29,200 bases of DNA. It comes from CAZPMO01 sp964587515. GTDB lineage: Bacteria > Pseudomonadota > Alphaproteobacteria > MPNO01. Within the stretch, counting starts at the first letter, position 1. Each line of letters starts with the position of its first letter. Under the pieces are notes generated by a model. That model searched no databases and had not been told where the DNA came from. It saw nothing but the letters and a program-made list of their open reading frames with translations. The stretch spans positions 1-29,200 of the forward strand of contig CAZPMO010000044.1 in the NCBI GenBank assembly GCA_964587515.1, given 5' to 3'. This document shows positions 1-8,936 of this stretch, in pieces. The translations under genes and the position numbers were made by a program.

Positions 1-555
1 TGGACCGTGGTCGAGGGCTTCACCGGCGCCACCACCATGCGCATCGCCGCCGGCGGCGGACTTGAGCCCGCGAGTTGGGCCGGCACCAACTGGATGCAGT
101 CCTTTCTCGGGGTGGTGCCAGGCGCGTTCGGGGCGACGTCGGCGCTGGCCGTCCTGATCGGCGCGGCGTTCCTGGTTTATGTCCGCGTCGCCTCGGTGCG
201 CATCATGGCCGGCGCGCTGCTCGGCATGATCGTCGCGGCGCTTCTGTTCAACGCGTTGGTGGGCGATGCGATGCTCTTCGGCAACCTCTCCTGGGTCTGG
301 CACCTGACGCTTGGCAGTTTCGCCTTCGGCGTGGTTTTTCTCGCCACCGATCCGGTGACGGCGTCGGCGACCGATACCGGCAGATGGATTTACGGCGCCT
401 TGATCGGCGCGTTGGTGGTAATAATCCGGGTCGCCAATGTCGCCCATCCCGACGGCGTGATGTTCGCCATCCTGTTCGGCAATATCGTCGCGCCGCTGAT
501 CGATTATCTGGTGATGCGCGCGAATATCAGGCGAAGGGCGCGGCGTCATGTCTGA
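1..555 (+). CDS. nqrB: Na+-translocating NADH:quinone reductase subunit B, C-terminal part (truncated by window edge)
   Basis: NqrB is the large membrane subunit of the Na+-pumping NADH:quinone oxidoreductase and carries a covalently bound FMN. The reading frame is open from base 1, so only the last 184 residues are present. The first residues contain the flavinylation motif T-G-A-T (VEGFTGATT); the threonine encoded at 31-33 is the expected FMN attachment site, equivalent to the S/T-G-A-T threonine of Vibrio NqrB. Several hydrophobic segments follow, including a stretch ending in VFLATDPVTAS, which is typical of the family, and a basic C-terminus. The stop overlaps the nqrC start by 8 bases, so translation is coupled. 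Function and identity are secure from the motifs and the gene order that follows. Confidence 0.95.
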   Translation, partial: WTVVEGFTGATTMRIAAGGGLEPASWAGTNWMQSFLGVVPGAFGATSALAVLIGAAFLVYVRVASVRIMAGALLGMIVAALLFNALVGDAMLFGNLSWVWHLTLGSFAFGVVFLATDPVTASATDTGRWIYGALIGALVVIIRVANVAHPDGVMFAILFGNIVAPLIDYLVMRANIRRRARRHV

Positions 556-1291
556 TGGGAAATTTTCCAACGACAGCCCGTCGAAGACGATCCTCGTGAC
601 GCTCGCTGTTTGTCTGGTGGGCGCGGTGATGGTTGCCGGATCGGCGGTCCTGCTGAAGCCCGCCCACGACGCCAACAAGGCGCGCGAGCGTCAGGCGCGG
701 CTCGATGAAATCATCGCCGGGATCCCGGGCGGGGCCGGCGCCGTTGCGGTCGAGGCGCGCGTCATCGATCTCGCCAGCGGGCGCGAGGTCGCCTCGATCG
801 ATGCCGCGCGCTTCGATGCGCGTCGCGCCGTCCGCGATCCGGCGCGCGATCTTGCCCAGATCAAGCGGCGCGCGCGCCACGCGGTGGTCTATCTGGTGCG
901 CCGGGACGGCCGGTTGCGGCTGGTGATCCTGCCGGTTCACGGCCGCGGCTTCGGTTCGATGATTTACGGCTATCTTGGCCTTTCCGGCGACACGCGCACC
1001 GTGATCGGCCTCAGCTTCTACGAACACGGGGAGACACCGGGGCTCGGCGCGTTGATCGACGACCGCGATTGGCTCGGCCGCTGGCGCGGCAAGACGGTCT
1101 GGGACGATGACGGCAAGCCCGCGCTGGCCATTGCGTCGGGCGTGGTCGATCCCACGGCGCCGGACGCCCACCATCGGGTCGACGGGCTAACCGGCGCGAC
1201 ATGGACCAGCCGGGGCGTCACCAACCTGCTGCATTTCTGGCTCGGCGAGGACGGGTTCGGCCCGTTCCTGCGCCGGCTTCGCGAGCGATGA
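548..1291 (+). CDS. nqrC: Na+-translocating NADH:quinone reductase subunit C
   Basis: NqrC is a single-span membrane subunit holding the second covalent FMN on its periplasmic domain. This 247-residue protein has an N-terminal membrane helix at about residues 13-36 and a C-terminal FMN-binding domain. The motif D-G-L-T-G-A-T places the FMN-linked threonine at about residue 218. The start overlaps the end of nqrB, and nqrD begins 9 bases after the stop. The length and motif match the family. The flavin is presumably attached by the ApbE encoded downstream in the same operon. Confidence 0.95.
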   Translation: MSDGKFSNDSPSKTILVTLAVCLVGAVMVAGSAVLLKPAHDANKARERQARLDEIIAGIPGGAGAVAVEARVIDLASGREVASIDAARFDARRAVRDPARDLAQIKRRARHAVVYLVRRDGRLRLVILPVHGRGFGSMIYGYLGLSGDTRTVIGLSFYEHGETPGLGALIDDRDWLGRWRGKTVWDDDGKPALAIASGVVDPTAPDAHHRVDGLTGATWTSRGVTNLLHFWLGEDGFGPFLRRLRER

Positions 1292-1300
1292 GGCCGTGAC

Positions 1301-1966
1301 ATGAAAAATTCGATGATCGACGCGCTGATCAATCCGCTGATCAACGACAATCCGGTGACCTTGCAGATCCTCGGCCTCTGTTCGGCGCTCGCGGTGACCA
1401 AGACATTGGCCACGGCCTTGATCATGTCGCTGGCGGTGACGGTGATGATCATTTTCTCGTCCGCCGCCATCAGCCTGATCCGCCGCCACATGCCGCGCAA
1501 TGTCCGCCTGATCATCGAGATCACCATCATCGCTTCGCTGGTGATCGTGGTGGACCAGCTTCTGAAGGCCTATGCCTACGCGATTTCCAAGGAGCTTTCG
1601 GTGTTCGTCGGGCTGATCGTCACCAACTGCATCATCCTGGGACGGGCCGAGGCGTTCGCCATGAACAATAACGTCCGGCTCAGCATGATGGACGGGCTGG
1701 GCAACGGGCTCGGCTATAGCTGGATACTCATCGCGGTGGGTTCAGTGCGGGAACTGTTGGGTTCGGGAACCCTGCTGGGAGTCGAAATTCTGCCCACCGT
1801 GTCGGCCGGTGGCTGGTATCACCCGGCCGCGCTGATGCTGTTGCCCCCGAGCGCGTTTTTCCTGATCGGGTTTCTGATCTGGGGCCTCAGGACATGGTGC
1901 CGCGATCAGGTCGAGGAAACTGAATTTCGTATACCTTTGTTAGGCGGGACGGAGGACGCGCGATGA
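1301..1966 (+). CDS. nqrD: Na+-translocating NADH:quinone reductase subunit D
   Basis: NqrD is a six-helix integral membrane subunit that, with NqrE, forms part of the ion pathway and holds an intramembrane iron centre between conserved cysteines. The 221-residue product is strongly hydrophobic. Both signature cysteines are visible: one in GLCSALAVTK near residue 28 and one in VTNCIILGRAEAFA near residue 110. The opening (NPLINDNPVTLQILGLCSAL) is characteristic of NqrD. The gene overlaps the nqrE start by 4 bases (ATGA). Confidence 0.96.
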   Translation: MKNSMIDALINPLINDNPVTLQILGLCSALAVTKTLATALIMSLAVTVMIIFSSAAISLIRRHMPRNVRLIIEITIIASLVIVVDQLLKAYAYAISKELSVFVGLIVTNCIILGRAEAFAMNNNVRLSMMDGLGNGLGYSWILIAVGSVRELLGSGTLLGVEILPTVSAGGWYHPAALMLLPPSAFFLIGFLIWGLRTWCRDQVEETEFRIPLLGGTEDAR

Positions 1967-2574
1967 CCAATTACCCTGCCTTGTTCGTTCAGGCCGCCTT
2001 CGTGGAAAATCTGGCGCTGTCGTTCTTTCTCGGCATGTGCATGTTCCTCGCGGTGTCGAAGCGGGTCGAGACCGCCGTCGGTCTCGGTCTCGCGGTGTTG
2101 GTGGTGCAGTCCATCACGGTGCCGGTCAACAACCTGATTTACGTGTATCTGCTGAAAGAAGGCGCGCTGGCCTGGGCGGGATTACCCGAGATTGATCTCG
2201 GTTTTCTCACCTTGATCAGCTTCATCGGCGTGATCGCGGCCATGGTGCAGATATTGGAAATGGTGCTGGAGCGTTATTTCCCGGCGCTCTATCAGGGGCT
2301 CGGCATCTTCCTGCCGCTGGTCACCGTCAATTGCGCGATCCTCGGCGGTTCGCTGTTCATGGTCGAGCGCAGCTACGGGTTCGGCGAAAGCGTGGTCTAT
2401 GGCGTGGGCTCCGGGTTCGGCTGGGCGCTGGCCATTGCGGCGCTTGCCGGTATCCGCGAGAAACTGAAATACAGCGATGTGCCGGCCGGTCTCCAGGGCA
2501 TGGGCATCACGTTTATTGTGGTCGGGCTGATCTCGCTGGGTTTCATGACGTTCTCCGGCATACAGTTCGGGTAG
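1963..2574 (+). CDS. nqrE: Na+-translocating NADH:quinone reductase subunit E
   Basis: NqrE is the membrane partner of NqrD, of similar fold but inverted topology. The 203-residue product is hydrophobic. Its two conserved cysteines occur in FLGMCMFLAVSKRVETA (near residue 25) and LVTVNCAILGGSLFMVER (near residue 120), which together with those of NqrD are expected to bind the intramembrane Fe centre. The start overlaps the nqrD stop (ATGA) and nqrF begins 4 bases after the stop, so the genes are tightly coupled. Confidence 0.96.
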   Translation: MTNYPALFVQAAFVENLALSFFLGMCMFLAVSKRVETAVGLGLAVLVVQSITVPVNNLIYVYLLKEGALAWAGLPEIDLGFLTLISFIGVIAAMVQILEMVLERYFPALYQGLGIFLPLVTVNCAILGGSLFMVERSYGFGESVVYGVGSGFGWALAIAALAGIREKLKYSDVPAGLQGMGITFIVVGLISLGFMTFSGIQFG

Positions 2575-2578
2575 GGAA

Positions 2579-3802
2579 ATGTTGGAGATCGTCCTCGGCG
2601 TCTTCCTGTTCACCGGCATCGTTCTGTGCCTGGTGTTGCTGATCCTGGGCGTGCGCTCCCAGCTGGTGGTCTCGGGCGAGGTGCGCCTGATCGTGAACGA
2701 TGGCGAGCCCGTGACGGCGCGGACCGGCGACAAGCTGCTCGGCGCGCTTTCCGAAATGGGCATTCATCTGCCGTCGGCCTGCGGCGGCATGGGCACCTGC
2801 GGCCAGTGCCGCGTGGAAATACTCACGGGCGGCGGCGCGATCCTGCCCACCGAGGCCGCGCAATTCACCCGGCGCGAGGCCGCCGACGGCGCGCGGCTGG
2901 CCTGTCAGGTCACCATAAAACAAGACGTCACGGTGCGGGTTCCCGACGAGGTTTTCGGCGTCCGCCAATGGAACTGCACGGTTCGCTCGAACGCCAACGT
3001 CGCGACGCTGATGAAACAGCTGGTTCTCGATTTGCCGCCGGGCGAGACCATCGATTTCCGCGCCGGCAGTTATGTCCAGATCGATTGTCCGCCCTATGAG
3101 GCGCGCTTCGCCGATTTCGACATCGGCCCGGCCTATCGCGACGACTGGGACCGCCTCGGCCTGCTGCGCTACCGGGCGGGCGCGCGCGTACCCACCAGCC
3201 GCGCCTATTCCATGGCCAACTATCCAGCCGAAAATGACATCGTGATGCTGGTGGTGCGCATCGCGATCCCGCCGCCCGGCGCGGCGGAGACCGTGCCGCC
3301 CGGCGTGGTGTCGTCTTATCTGTTCAGCCTCAAACCCGGCGATATTGTCTCGGTGTCCGGTCCGTTCGGTCATTTCCACGCGACCGACAGCGACCGCGAG
3401 ATGGTCTTCATCGGCGGCGGCGCCGGCATGGCGCCGATGCGGGCGCATATTTTCGATCAGCTCAAGCGGCTGAATTCGACCCGCAAGATCAGCTTCTGGT
3501 ACGGTGCGCGCAGCCGCCGCGAGCTGTTCTTCGTCGACGAGTTCGACCGGCTTCAGGAGGAGCACGGGAATTTCCGCTGGCGGGCGGCGTTGTCGGAGCC
3601 GCGCCCCGGCGATGATTGGCGCGGGCGCACCGGTTTTATCCACGATGTGCTGGGCGAGGACTATCTCAACGATCATCCGGCGCCGGAGGAGTGCGAATAT
3701 TACGTCTGCGGCCCGCCGATGATGATCCGCGCGGTGCGCAACATGCTGGACAATCTAGGCGTCGATCCCGAAAATATCTTCTTCGACGATTTTGGAGGCT
3801 AG
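2579..3802 (+). CDS. nqrF: Na+-translocating NADH:quinone reductase subunit F (NADH-oxidising)
   Basis: NqrF accepts electrons from NADH via FAD and passes them to a 2Fe-2S cluster. The 407-residue protein shows, in order, an N-terminal membrane helix (residues 2-24), a plant-type ferredoxin domain with ligands C68, C74, C77 and C109 (SACGGMGTCGQCRV then LACQ), an FAD domain with RAYSMAN (208-214), and an NADH domain with FIGGGAGMAPMR (about 277-288) and a late VCGPPMM motif. An AGGGA ribosome-binding site precedes the ATG. Length and motifs are complete and undamaged. Confidence 0.97.
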   Translation: MLEIVLGVFLFTGIVLCLVLLILGVRSQLVVSGEVRLIVNDGEPVTARTGDKLLGALSEMGIHLPSACGGMGTCGQCRVEILTGGGAILPTEAAQFTRREAADGARLACQVTIKQDVTVRVPDEVFGVRQWNCTVRSNANVATLMKQLVLDLPPGETIDFRAGSYVQIDCPPYEARFADFDIGPAYRDDWDRLGLLRYRAGARVPTSRAYSMANYPAENDIVMLVVRIAIPPPGAAETVPPGVVSSYLFSLKPGDIVSVSGPFGHFHATDSDREMVFIGGGAGMAPMRAHIFDQLKRLNSTRKISFWYGARSRRELFFVDEFDRLQEEHGNFRWRAALSEPRPGDDWRGRTGFIHDVLGEDYLNDHPAPEECEYYVCGPPMMIRAVRNMLDNLGVDPENIFFDDFGG

Positions 3803-3805
3803 GAA

Positions 3806-4852
3806 ATGGCCTCTCCTGTTTCCAGACGACGAGTTCTGCGCGGTGCCGGCGCCCTCGTGGCGACGACGCCGTTTCTCGGCGTGGTTGGCTGTGACGAACG
3901 CGGCGTTGTCACGCTGAAGGGCGCGACCATGGGGACGCGCTACAGCGTCGTGATCGCCGATCCGCCGCGCGCGTTCGACCGCCGTGAGTTGAAATCGGGC
4001 ATGGAAAGTATGCTTGAGTCGGTCAACGCCCAAATGTCGACCTGGCGCGCCGATTCGGAAATCTCCGCCTTCAACACCGCGTCCTCTGGGTCATGGCGCA
4101 CGGTCTCGCACGACATGCTCGGCGTCGTCGCCGAGGCGCTGCGTATCGGGCGTCTGTCGGGCGGCGCGTTCGATCCCACCGTCGGACCGCTGGTCGATCT
4201 CTGGGGGTTCGGGCCAGGCTCCGCAAACAATACGCGCGTCCCGACCGCGCGCCAGATCGAACGGGCGGCGCGGCGAACCGGGCTGGGCCATATCCGCGCC
4301 AATCCCGTGCGCTCGGCCCTCGCCAAGGGCCGCGACGGCATTGAAATCGACCTGTCCGGCATCGCCAAGGGATTCGGCGTTGACCGGATGGCGGAGTTTC
4401 TCGACCGGCGGGACATTGGAAATTATCTCGTGGAGATCGGCGGCGAGTTGCGGGCGAAAGGAGAGGGCGGACAGGGTGGACCGTGGCGGATCGGCATCGA
4501 ACGGCCCCCGACCGCGCCGCGCCGCGCCATGCGGATCGTCGGGCTCGACGGCGGCGCGATCGCGACCTCCGGCGATTACCGCAACTTCTTCGAACGCGAG
4601 GGCGCGCGATACGCCCATATCATCGACCCGCGCACCGGCGCGCCGGTCACCCACGCGCTGGCGTCAGTAACCGTGATCGCGCCTACCACCATGCGCGCCG
4701 ATGCGTTGTCGACGGCCTTGATGGTGCTGGGTCCCGGCGATGGGCCGGCGCTGGCCGAACGCGAAGGGATCGCCGCCTTGTTCCTGATCAGGGGCGGTGA
4801 CGGGTTCGCCGAGATCGCGTCTTCCGCCTTCGCGCGCCACCGGTCGGGCTGA
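3806..4852 (+). CDS. apbE: FAD:protein FMN transferase ApbE, probable Tat-exported lipoprotein
   Basis: ApbE transfers FMN from FAD to threonines in NqrB and NqrC, so its place directly after nqrF fits NQR maturation. The 348-residue protein begins with twin arginines (SRRRVLRGAGAL) followed by a hydrophobic stretch and a lipobox-like VVGC at about residue 30, suggesting Tat export and lipid anchoring on the periplasmic side. Family motifs are present: MGTRYSV, DLSGIAKGFGVD, VEIGGELRAKG, HIIDPRTGAPV and the metal-site region MRADALSTALMVLG. GGAGG and AGGAAA purine runs sit just before the start. Only 3 bases separate it from nqrF. Confidence 0.93.
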   Translation: MASPVSRRRVLRGAGALVATTPFLGVVGCDERGVVTLKGATMGTRYSVVIADPPRAFDRRELKSGMESMLESVNAQMSTWRADSEISAFNTASSGSWRTVSHDMLGVVAEALRIGRLSGGAFDPTVGPLVDLWGFGPGSANNTRVPTARQIERAARRTGLGHIRANPVRSALAKGRDGIEIDLSGIAKGFGVDRMAEFLDRRDIGNYLVEIGGELRAKGEGGQGGPWRIGIERPPTAPRRAMRIVGLDGGAIATSGDYRNFFEREGARYAHIIDPRTGAPVTHALASVTVIAPTTMRADALSTALMVLGPGDGPALAEREGIAALFLIRGGDGFAEIASSAFARHRSG

Positions 4853-4861
4853 GGGCGCGCC

Positions 4862-5008
4862 ATGGCAATATTCCTGATCAGCTTTCTGGTGATCGCGCTC
4901 GCCGCGCTGCTGATGGCGCTCGGCGTCATGGCCGGGCGGCGGCCCATCACGGCCGGTTGCGGTAATTGCGAGGCCTGCGACGGGACATGCGAGAGACCTC
5001 CGTCATGA
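4862..5008 (+). CDS. nqrM: NqrM-like short membrane cysteine protein, NQR maturation factor
   Basis: NqrM is a small membrane protein needed to deliver iron to the NqrD/NqrE cysteine site. This 48-residue product has one membrane helix (residues 3-25) then GRRPITAGCGNCEACDGTC, matching the NqrM layout of a helix, a G-R-x-P-I motif and a cysteine-rich tail. Cysteines are at about 33, 36, 39 and 43. It is shorter than the roughly 55-75 residues I expect for the family, and its cysteines are more closely spaced. It starts 9 bases after apbE, and its stop overlaps the next gene (ATGA). Confidence 0.85.
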   Translation: MAIFLISFLVIALAALLMALGVMAGRRPITAGCGNCEACDGTCERPPS

Positions 5009-5400
5009 GCCCACCGGCGACCGCGAGCGATTACATGTCGAGCGCCCTGATCACGCTTACGCCCGAGACCGATATCCATCGCGCCATCAAAGTGTTGCTG
5101 GAAGCGCGCGTCTCGGGCGCGCCGGTGATCGATGAAAGCGGTGAGCTGGTCGGAATCCTCGCCACCAAGGACTGCCTCAGGATCGCCTTCGGCGCGAGCT
5201 ATCACCAGGAGCGCGGCGGGTCGGTCGCCGATTTCATGAGCGGCGAGGTGCGCACGGTCGACGCGGCCACCGATATCGTCGAGATCGCCGAGTTGTTCCT
5301 CAACAGCCGCTTTCGCCGCTTCCCCGTTCTGCGCGACGACCGTCTGGTCGGCATCATCACCCGCCACGACGTGCTGCGCGCCCTCGAAGCGCTCTGGTAG
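5005..5400 (+). CDS. Twin CBS-domain protein at the end of the nqr operon
   Basis: The 131-residue product is almost entirely two CBS domains (about residues 9-65 and 70-128). Each has the usual V-x-D-x-x-G-x-L-V-G-I-x-x-x-x-D pattern: GAPVIDESGELVGILATKDC and FPVLRDDRLVGIITRHDVL. CBS pairs generally bind adenine nucleotides and act as energy or ionic-strength sensors. Its start overlaps the nqrM stop (ATGA), so it is translated with the NQR genes. I infer a regulatory link to the Na+ pump, but nothing in the sequence identifies its target. The stop abuts the convergent next gene as TAGCTA. Confidence 0.9.
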   Translation: MSPPATASDYMSSALITLTPETDIHRAIKVLLEARVSGAPVIDESGELVGILATKDCLRIAFGASYHQERGGSVADFMSGEVRTVDAATDIVEIAELFLNSRFRRFPVLRDDRLVGIITRHDVLRALEALW

Positions 5401-6507
5401 CTAAAAGGCCCGGCGGTAGCGCATCGCATCGCGCACCCGTGCGGTGGTGAGCCCATCGGCGGCGTCGCGCGGCGAATGCCCTGATTCCAGAGCTTTTTCG
5501 AGGACCGCCGTGACGTTCTCGGTGATTTTTTCCTCGATGGTCGCGAAGGCGGTCCGCCGGGTGCCGCCGGCATATTCGACCGCGGCGCAGATCACGCCGC
5601 CGGCGTTGGCGATGTAATCCGGCACCGACAGCACCCCGCGCCGGTGGAGTGCCTCTTCGGCCTCGCGCGTAACCGGGATGTTGGCGCCCTGGACCACCAG
5701 CCGCGCCTGGGGTCGGTCGACATTGCCCATATCGAGCACGTCGGGGCGCGCCGCCGGGATCCAGATGTCGCACGCGACGTCGATCACCGCGTCGCGCTCG
5801 CCGGTGATTGTGCCGCCGAACGCGACCACGCTTCTGCCCTCTTTTTTCAAGGCGATCAGGGCCGCGAGATTGAGCCCGTCGGGATCGGCGACCGTGCCGC
5901 CGGAATCGGCGGCCGCGACCAGCACGGCGCCCTTTTCGCACAGGAAGCGCGCGGCGTGCTGGCCAACCGAGCCGAAGCCCTGCACAGCGATGCTCGCGCC
6001 GTCGGGCGAGATGCCGGAGAAACGCGCGGCGGCCTCGACGCAGGCGGCGACACCGAACCCCGTGGCGCCGATCTCGTCGAGTGGGATGCCGCCGAGCGGC
6101 GCCGGCAAACCGACGGCGCGACCGATCTCGTCGCGTATCCAGGCCATGCAGGCCTCATTGGTGCCCATATCTGGGCCCGGGATATAGTCGGTGATGTCGG
6201 CGATGGCGCGGGCGAAGGCGCGCACCCGGCGTTCCTTCTCGGCCGCCGGCATTTTGGGATCGGCGATGATCACCGCCTTGCCGCCGCCATGACGCAGCCC
6301 GGCCGCCGCGTTCTTGAACGTCATCGCGCGCGCCAGCCGGAACGCCTCCCCGGCGGTCGCATCGGCGGCCATGCGCACACCGCCGATCGCCGGCCCCGTG
6401 GCGACATTGTCGACCACCAGCACCGCTTTCAGCCCGAGCGCGGCCTCATGGATATGAATCACCTTCTCCGGCCCGAACTCGTCCGCGAAATCGAAAATGT
6501 CCGCCAT
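5401..6507 (-). CDS. Glu/Leu/Phe/Val dehydrogenase family protein
   Basis: This 368-residue enzyme belongs to the NAD(P)-dependent amino acid dehydrogenases that deaminate an amino acid to a 2-oxo acid. Visible motifs are GPAIGGVRM, the catalytic-lysine region KNAAAGLRHGGGKAVI, the Rossmann motif VQGFGSVGQHAARFL and VVQGANIPVT. The compact length and the neighbouring 2-oxoacid dehydrogenase E2 suggest a leucine/branched-chain dehydrogenase rather than a glutamate dehydrogenase, but I cannot settle substrate from sequence alone. It follows the E2 fragment by 17 bases in the same direction, consistent with one operon. If that operon lost its 5' end at the junction near 7200, this gene may have lost its normal promoter. 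Confidence 0.88.
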   Translation of the reverse strand: MADIFDFADEFGPEKVIHIHEAALGLKAVLVVDNVATGPAIGGVRMAADATAGEAFRLARAMTFKNAAAGLRHGGGKAVIIADPKMPAAEKERRVRAFARAIADITDYIPGPDMGTNEACMAWIRDEIGRAVGLPAPLGGIPLDEIGATGFGVAACVEAAARFSGISPDGASIAVQGFGSVGQHAARFLCEKGAVLVAAADSGGTVADPDGLNLAALIALKKEGRSVVAFGGTITGERDAVIDVACDIWIPAARPDVLDMGNVDRPQARLVVQGANIPVTREAEEALHRRGVLSVPDYIANAGGVICAAVEYAGGTRRTAFATIEEKITENVTAVLEKALESGHSPRDAADGLTTARVRDAMRYRRAF

Positions 6508-6524
6508 CGCTTGCTCTCCCGCGC

Positions 6525-7196
6525 CTAGTCTCGGTCCTGTTCGATCTCGCCGATCAGCGCGGCCATGAACCGCGCCGCCTCGCCGCCGGTGACCACGCGA
6601 TGATCGAAGGTCAGCGAAAGCGGCAGCAGACGCCGGATTACCGTCTCGCCGTTGCGCGCCACCACGCGTTCGACGATCCGACCGGCGCCGATGATCGCGA
6701 CCTGAGGCGGCACCACCACAAGTTCGGCGTACCGCCCGCCCAGCGTTCCGAAATTCGACAGGGTGATGGTCTGGCCGCGCAAATCTTCCGGTTTCACCCG
6801 GCGGGCGACCACGTCGTCCTTCAGCGTCTCGAACGCCGCGCGGAGGTCGTCCGGGTCGAGGTTGCCCGCGTCCCGCAGGACCGGCACGAACAACCCGTCC
6901 GGCGTATCGATGGCGACGCCCACATCGACGCGTTGATGCCGACGCAGCGTCATCGCCGCCCCGTCGAACCAGGCGTTCAGCGCCGGCGCGGCCTCGGCCC
7001 CGGCACAGATCGCCTTGACCAGCGCGACCGTGATGTCGGCGTCCGGATCGAGATGATGGACATCGGCGTCATCGGTCACCGTTGCCGGCGCAACCTCGGC
7101 GCGGGCGTGCGCCATGTTGCGGGCCATCGCCCGGCGCGGCCCGGAAAGGGTTTCCGCCTGGGGCTCGCCCGAACCGCCGGTGGTCTGTTCCACGTC
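6525..7196 (-). pseudogene. 2-oxoacid dehydrogenase E2 (acyltransferase), C-terminal catalytic domain only, 5' end lost
   Basis: About 213-224 residues of an E2 acyltransferase are recognisable, from the start of the catalytic domain (ETLSGPRRAMARNMAHARAE) through LSNFGTLGGRYAELVVVPPQ to the active-site histidine motif DHRVVTGGEAARFM and the stop. The N-terminal lipoyl domain and the E1/E3-binding domain, roughly 190 residues in complete family members, are absent. Upstream of the linker (about 7160-7200) the frame stays open only because it runs antisense to a different real gene. No start codon with a ribosome-binding site suits the fragment. The 5' boundary given is approximate. Context with the amino acid dehydrogenase suggests a branched-chain oxoacid complex. 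Without its lipoyl domain it should be inactive. Confidence 0.85.
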
Positions 7197-7202
7197 GCCC
7201 CG

Positions 7203-8936
7203 CGTGACCTGTCCTTGCGCGCCGCTGCGCGTCCCGGCCGGCTCGCCTTCGTCTCCCAGTCGGGCGCGCTGTGTACCGCCGTGCTCGACTGGGCGCGCTC
7301 GCGCGGCATCGGTTTCTCGCAATTCGTCTCGCTCGGCAACAGCGCCGACATTGATTTCGGCGACGTGCTCGACTATCTCGCCGACGATCCCGCGACCGAG
7401 GCGATCCTGCTCTATATCGAGGCGGTGACCGACGCGCGCCATTTCATGACGGCGGCGCGCGCGGCGGCGCGCAACAAGCCGGTGCTCGCGGTAAAGGCCG
7501 GTCGCGTCCCCGAGGGCGCCCGCGCCGCGCCCTCGCATACCGGCGCCCTGGCCGGCGCCGATGATGTCTATGACGCGGCGCTGCGCCGCGCCGGCATCGT
7601 CCGGGTGCTCGATATCGATGAGCTGTTCGACGCGGTGGAGACGCTGGCGTTGGCGCGCCCGCTGACCGGGGACCGGCTGGCGATCCTTACCAACGGCGGC
7701 GGGCCCGGCGTTCTGGCCACCGATATCCTGGTAATGGGTGGCGGCCATCTGGCGGAACTTGGCGAGGATACGATCCGGAAGCTCGACGCGGTGCTGCCCG
7801 CCACCTGGTCGCGGGCCAATCCGGTCGATATCATCGGTGATGCCCCCGCCGAGCGCTACCTGAAGTCCCTCGATATCCTGCTGGCGGCGCCCAAAGCGGA
7901 CGCGCTGCTGTTCGTTCTTGCGCCCGTTGCTGTCGTCAACAGCGTCGATATCGCGCGCCGTATGGTGGGTCCGCTGACCGAGACCACCCGGCCGGTTTTT
8001 GTAAGCTGGCTGGGCGTGGATTTGGTGGCCGAGGCGAAACGCATCCTCGAAGAGGCCGGTATTCCGGTTTACGAGACACCCGAGGACGCCGCGCGGGCAT
8101 TCCTGCATCTCGCCCAGTACCACGCCGGACGCCGCGTCCTGATGGAAACGGCGAAACCGGCGCCGGAGGTGCCCGCGCCTGACAAGGAAGAAGTGCGCCG
8201 AGTCATTGATGCCGCGCTGGCTCGGGGTGGCGGCATGTTGAACGAGCCGGATTCAAAACGGCTGGTCGCTTCTTACGGCATTCCCGTGGTGGAAACGGAC
8301 ATCGCCGCGACGCCGGAGGAGGCCGCGACCATCGCGGGCCGGATGGGCTTTCCGGTGGCGGTGAAAATACTGTCCCCCGATATCACCCATAAATCCGATG
8401 TCGGCGGCGTCGCGCTCGACCTCGGGCGCGACGAGGATGTGGTCTCGGCGGCCCAGGAAATGGCGGCGCGGCTTAAAGCGTTCAGGCCCGGCGCGCGGCA
8501 CCACGGGTTTACGGTGCAACCCATGGCGCGCCGCCCCTTGGCGCATGAGCTCATCATCGGCGCCGCCACCGATCCGACGTTCGGGCCCGTCATCCTGTTC
8601 GGCCATGGCGGAACCGCGGTGGAAATTCTCGCCGATCGCGCCGTCGCGTTGCCGCCGCTGACCCTCGAACTCGCCCGCGACATGGTATCGCGGACGTGGG
8701 TCTCGCGCCTGCTGGCAGGCTACCGCGACCGGCCCGCCGCCGACCTCGATGCGATCTGCGTCGCCCTCGTCGCGGTCTCCAGGCTGGTCGCGGATTTCGC
8801 CGAAATCGCCGAAATCGATATCAACCCGCTGCTCGCGGATGCGACGGGCGTGCTCGCCCTCGATGCGCGGGTGCGCGTCACGCCAGCCGAAGGCGACGCC
8901 GCCGACCGGCTCTCCATCGACGCTTCAACCGCCTAG
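7203..8936 (+). pseudogene. ADP-forming acyl-CoA synthetase (acetate-CoA ligase type), N-terminal domain missing
   Basis: The recognisable protein begins near PGRLAFVSQSGALCTAVLDWA, which in full-length members follows an N-terminal CoA-binding Rossmann domain of about 130-140 residues. That domain is missing. What remains is about 570 residues: the second alpha-type domain with SLGNSADIDFGDVLDYL and the phosphohistidine-type motif PSHTGALAGADDVYDAAL, then the ATP-grasp half with GFPVAVKILSPDITHKSDVGG and the ending AEIDINPLL. Such enzymes interconvert an acyl-CoA, ADP and phosphate with acid, CoA and ATP. The truncation coincides with that of the opposing E2 fragment. The frame is otherwise intact to the stop, which shares CTAG with the convergent gene. 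The 5' boundary is approximate. Confidence 0.85.

Noticed and set aside
6525..8123. A 532-codon open frame on the minus strand
   Set aside because: Only the last 213-224 codons look like E2; the rest is antisense to the acyl-CoA synthetase and open merely because of high GC.
6600..8936. A 778-codon open frame on the plus strand spanning both truncated genes
   Set aside because: Its first 200 codons are antisense to the E2 catalytic domain, which is clearly the real coding strand there. Only the part after about 7200 is a recognisable protein.
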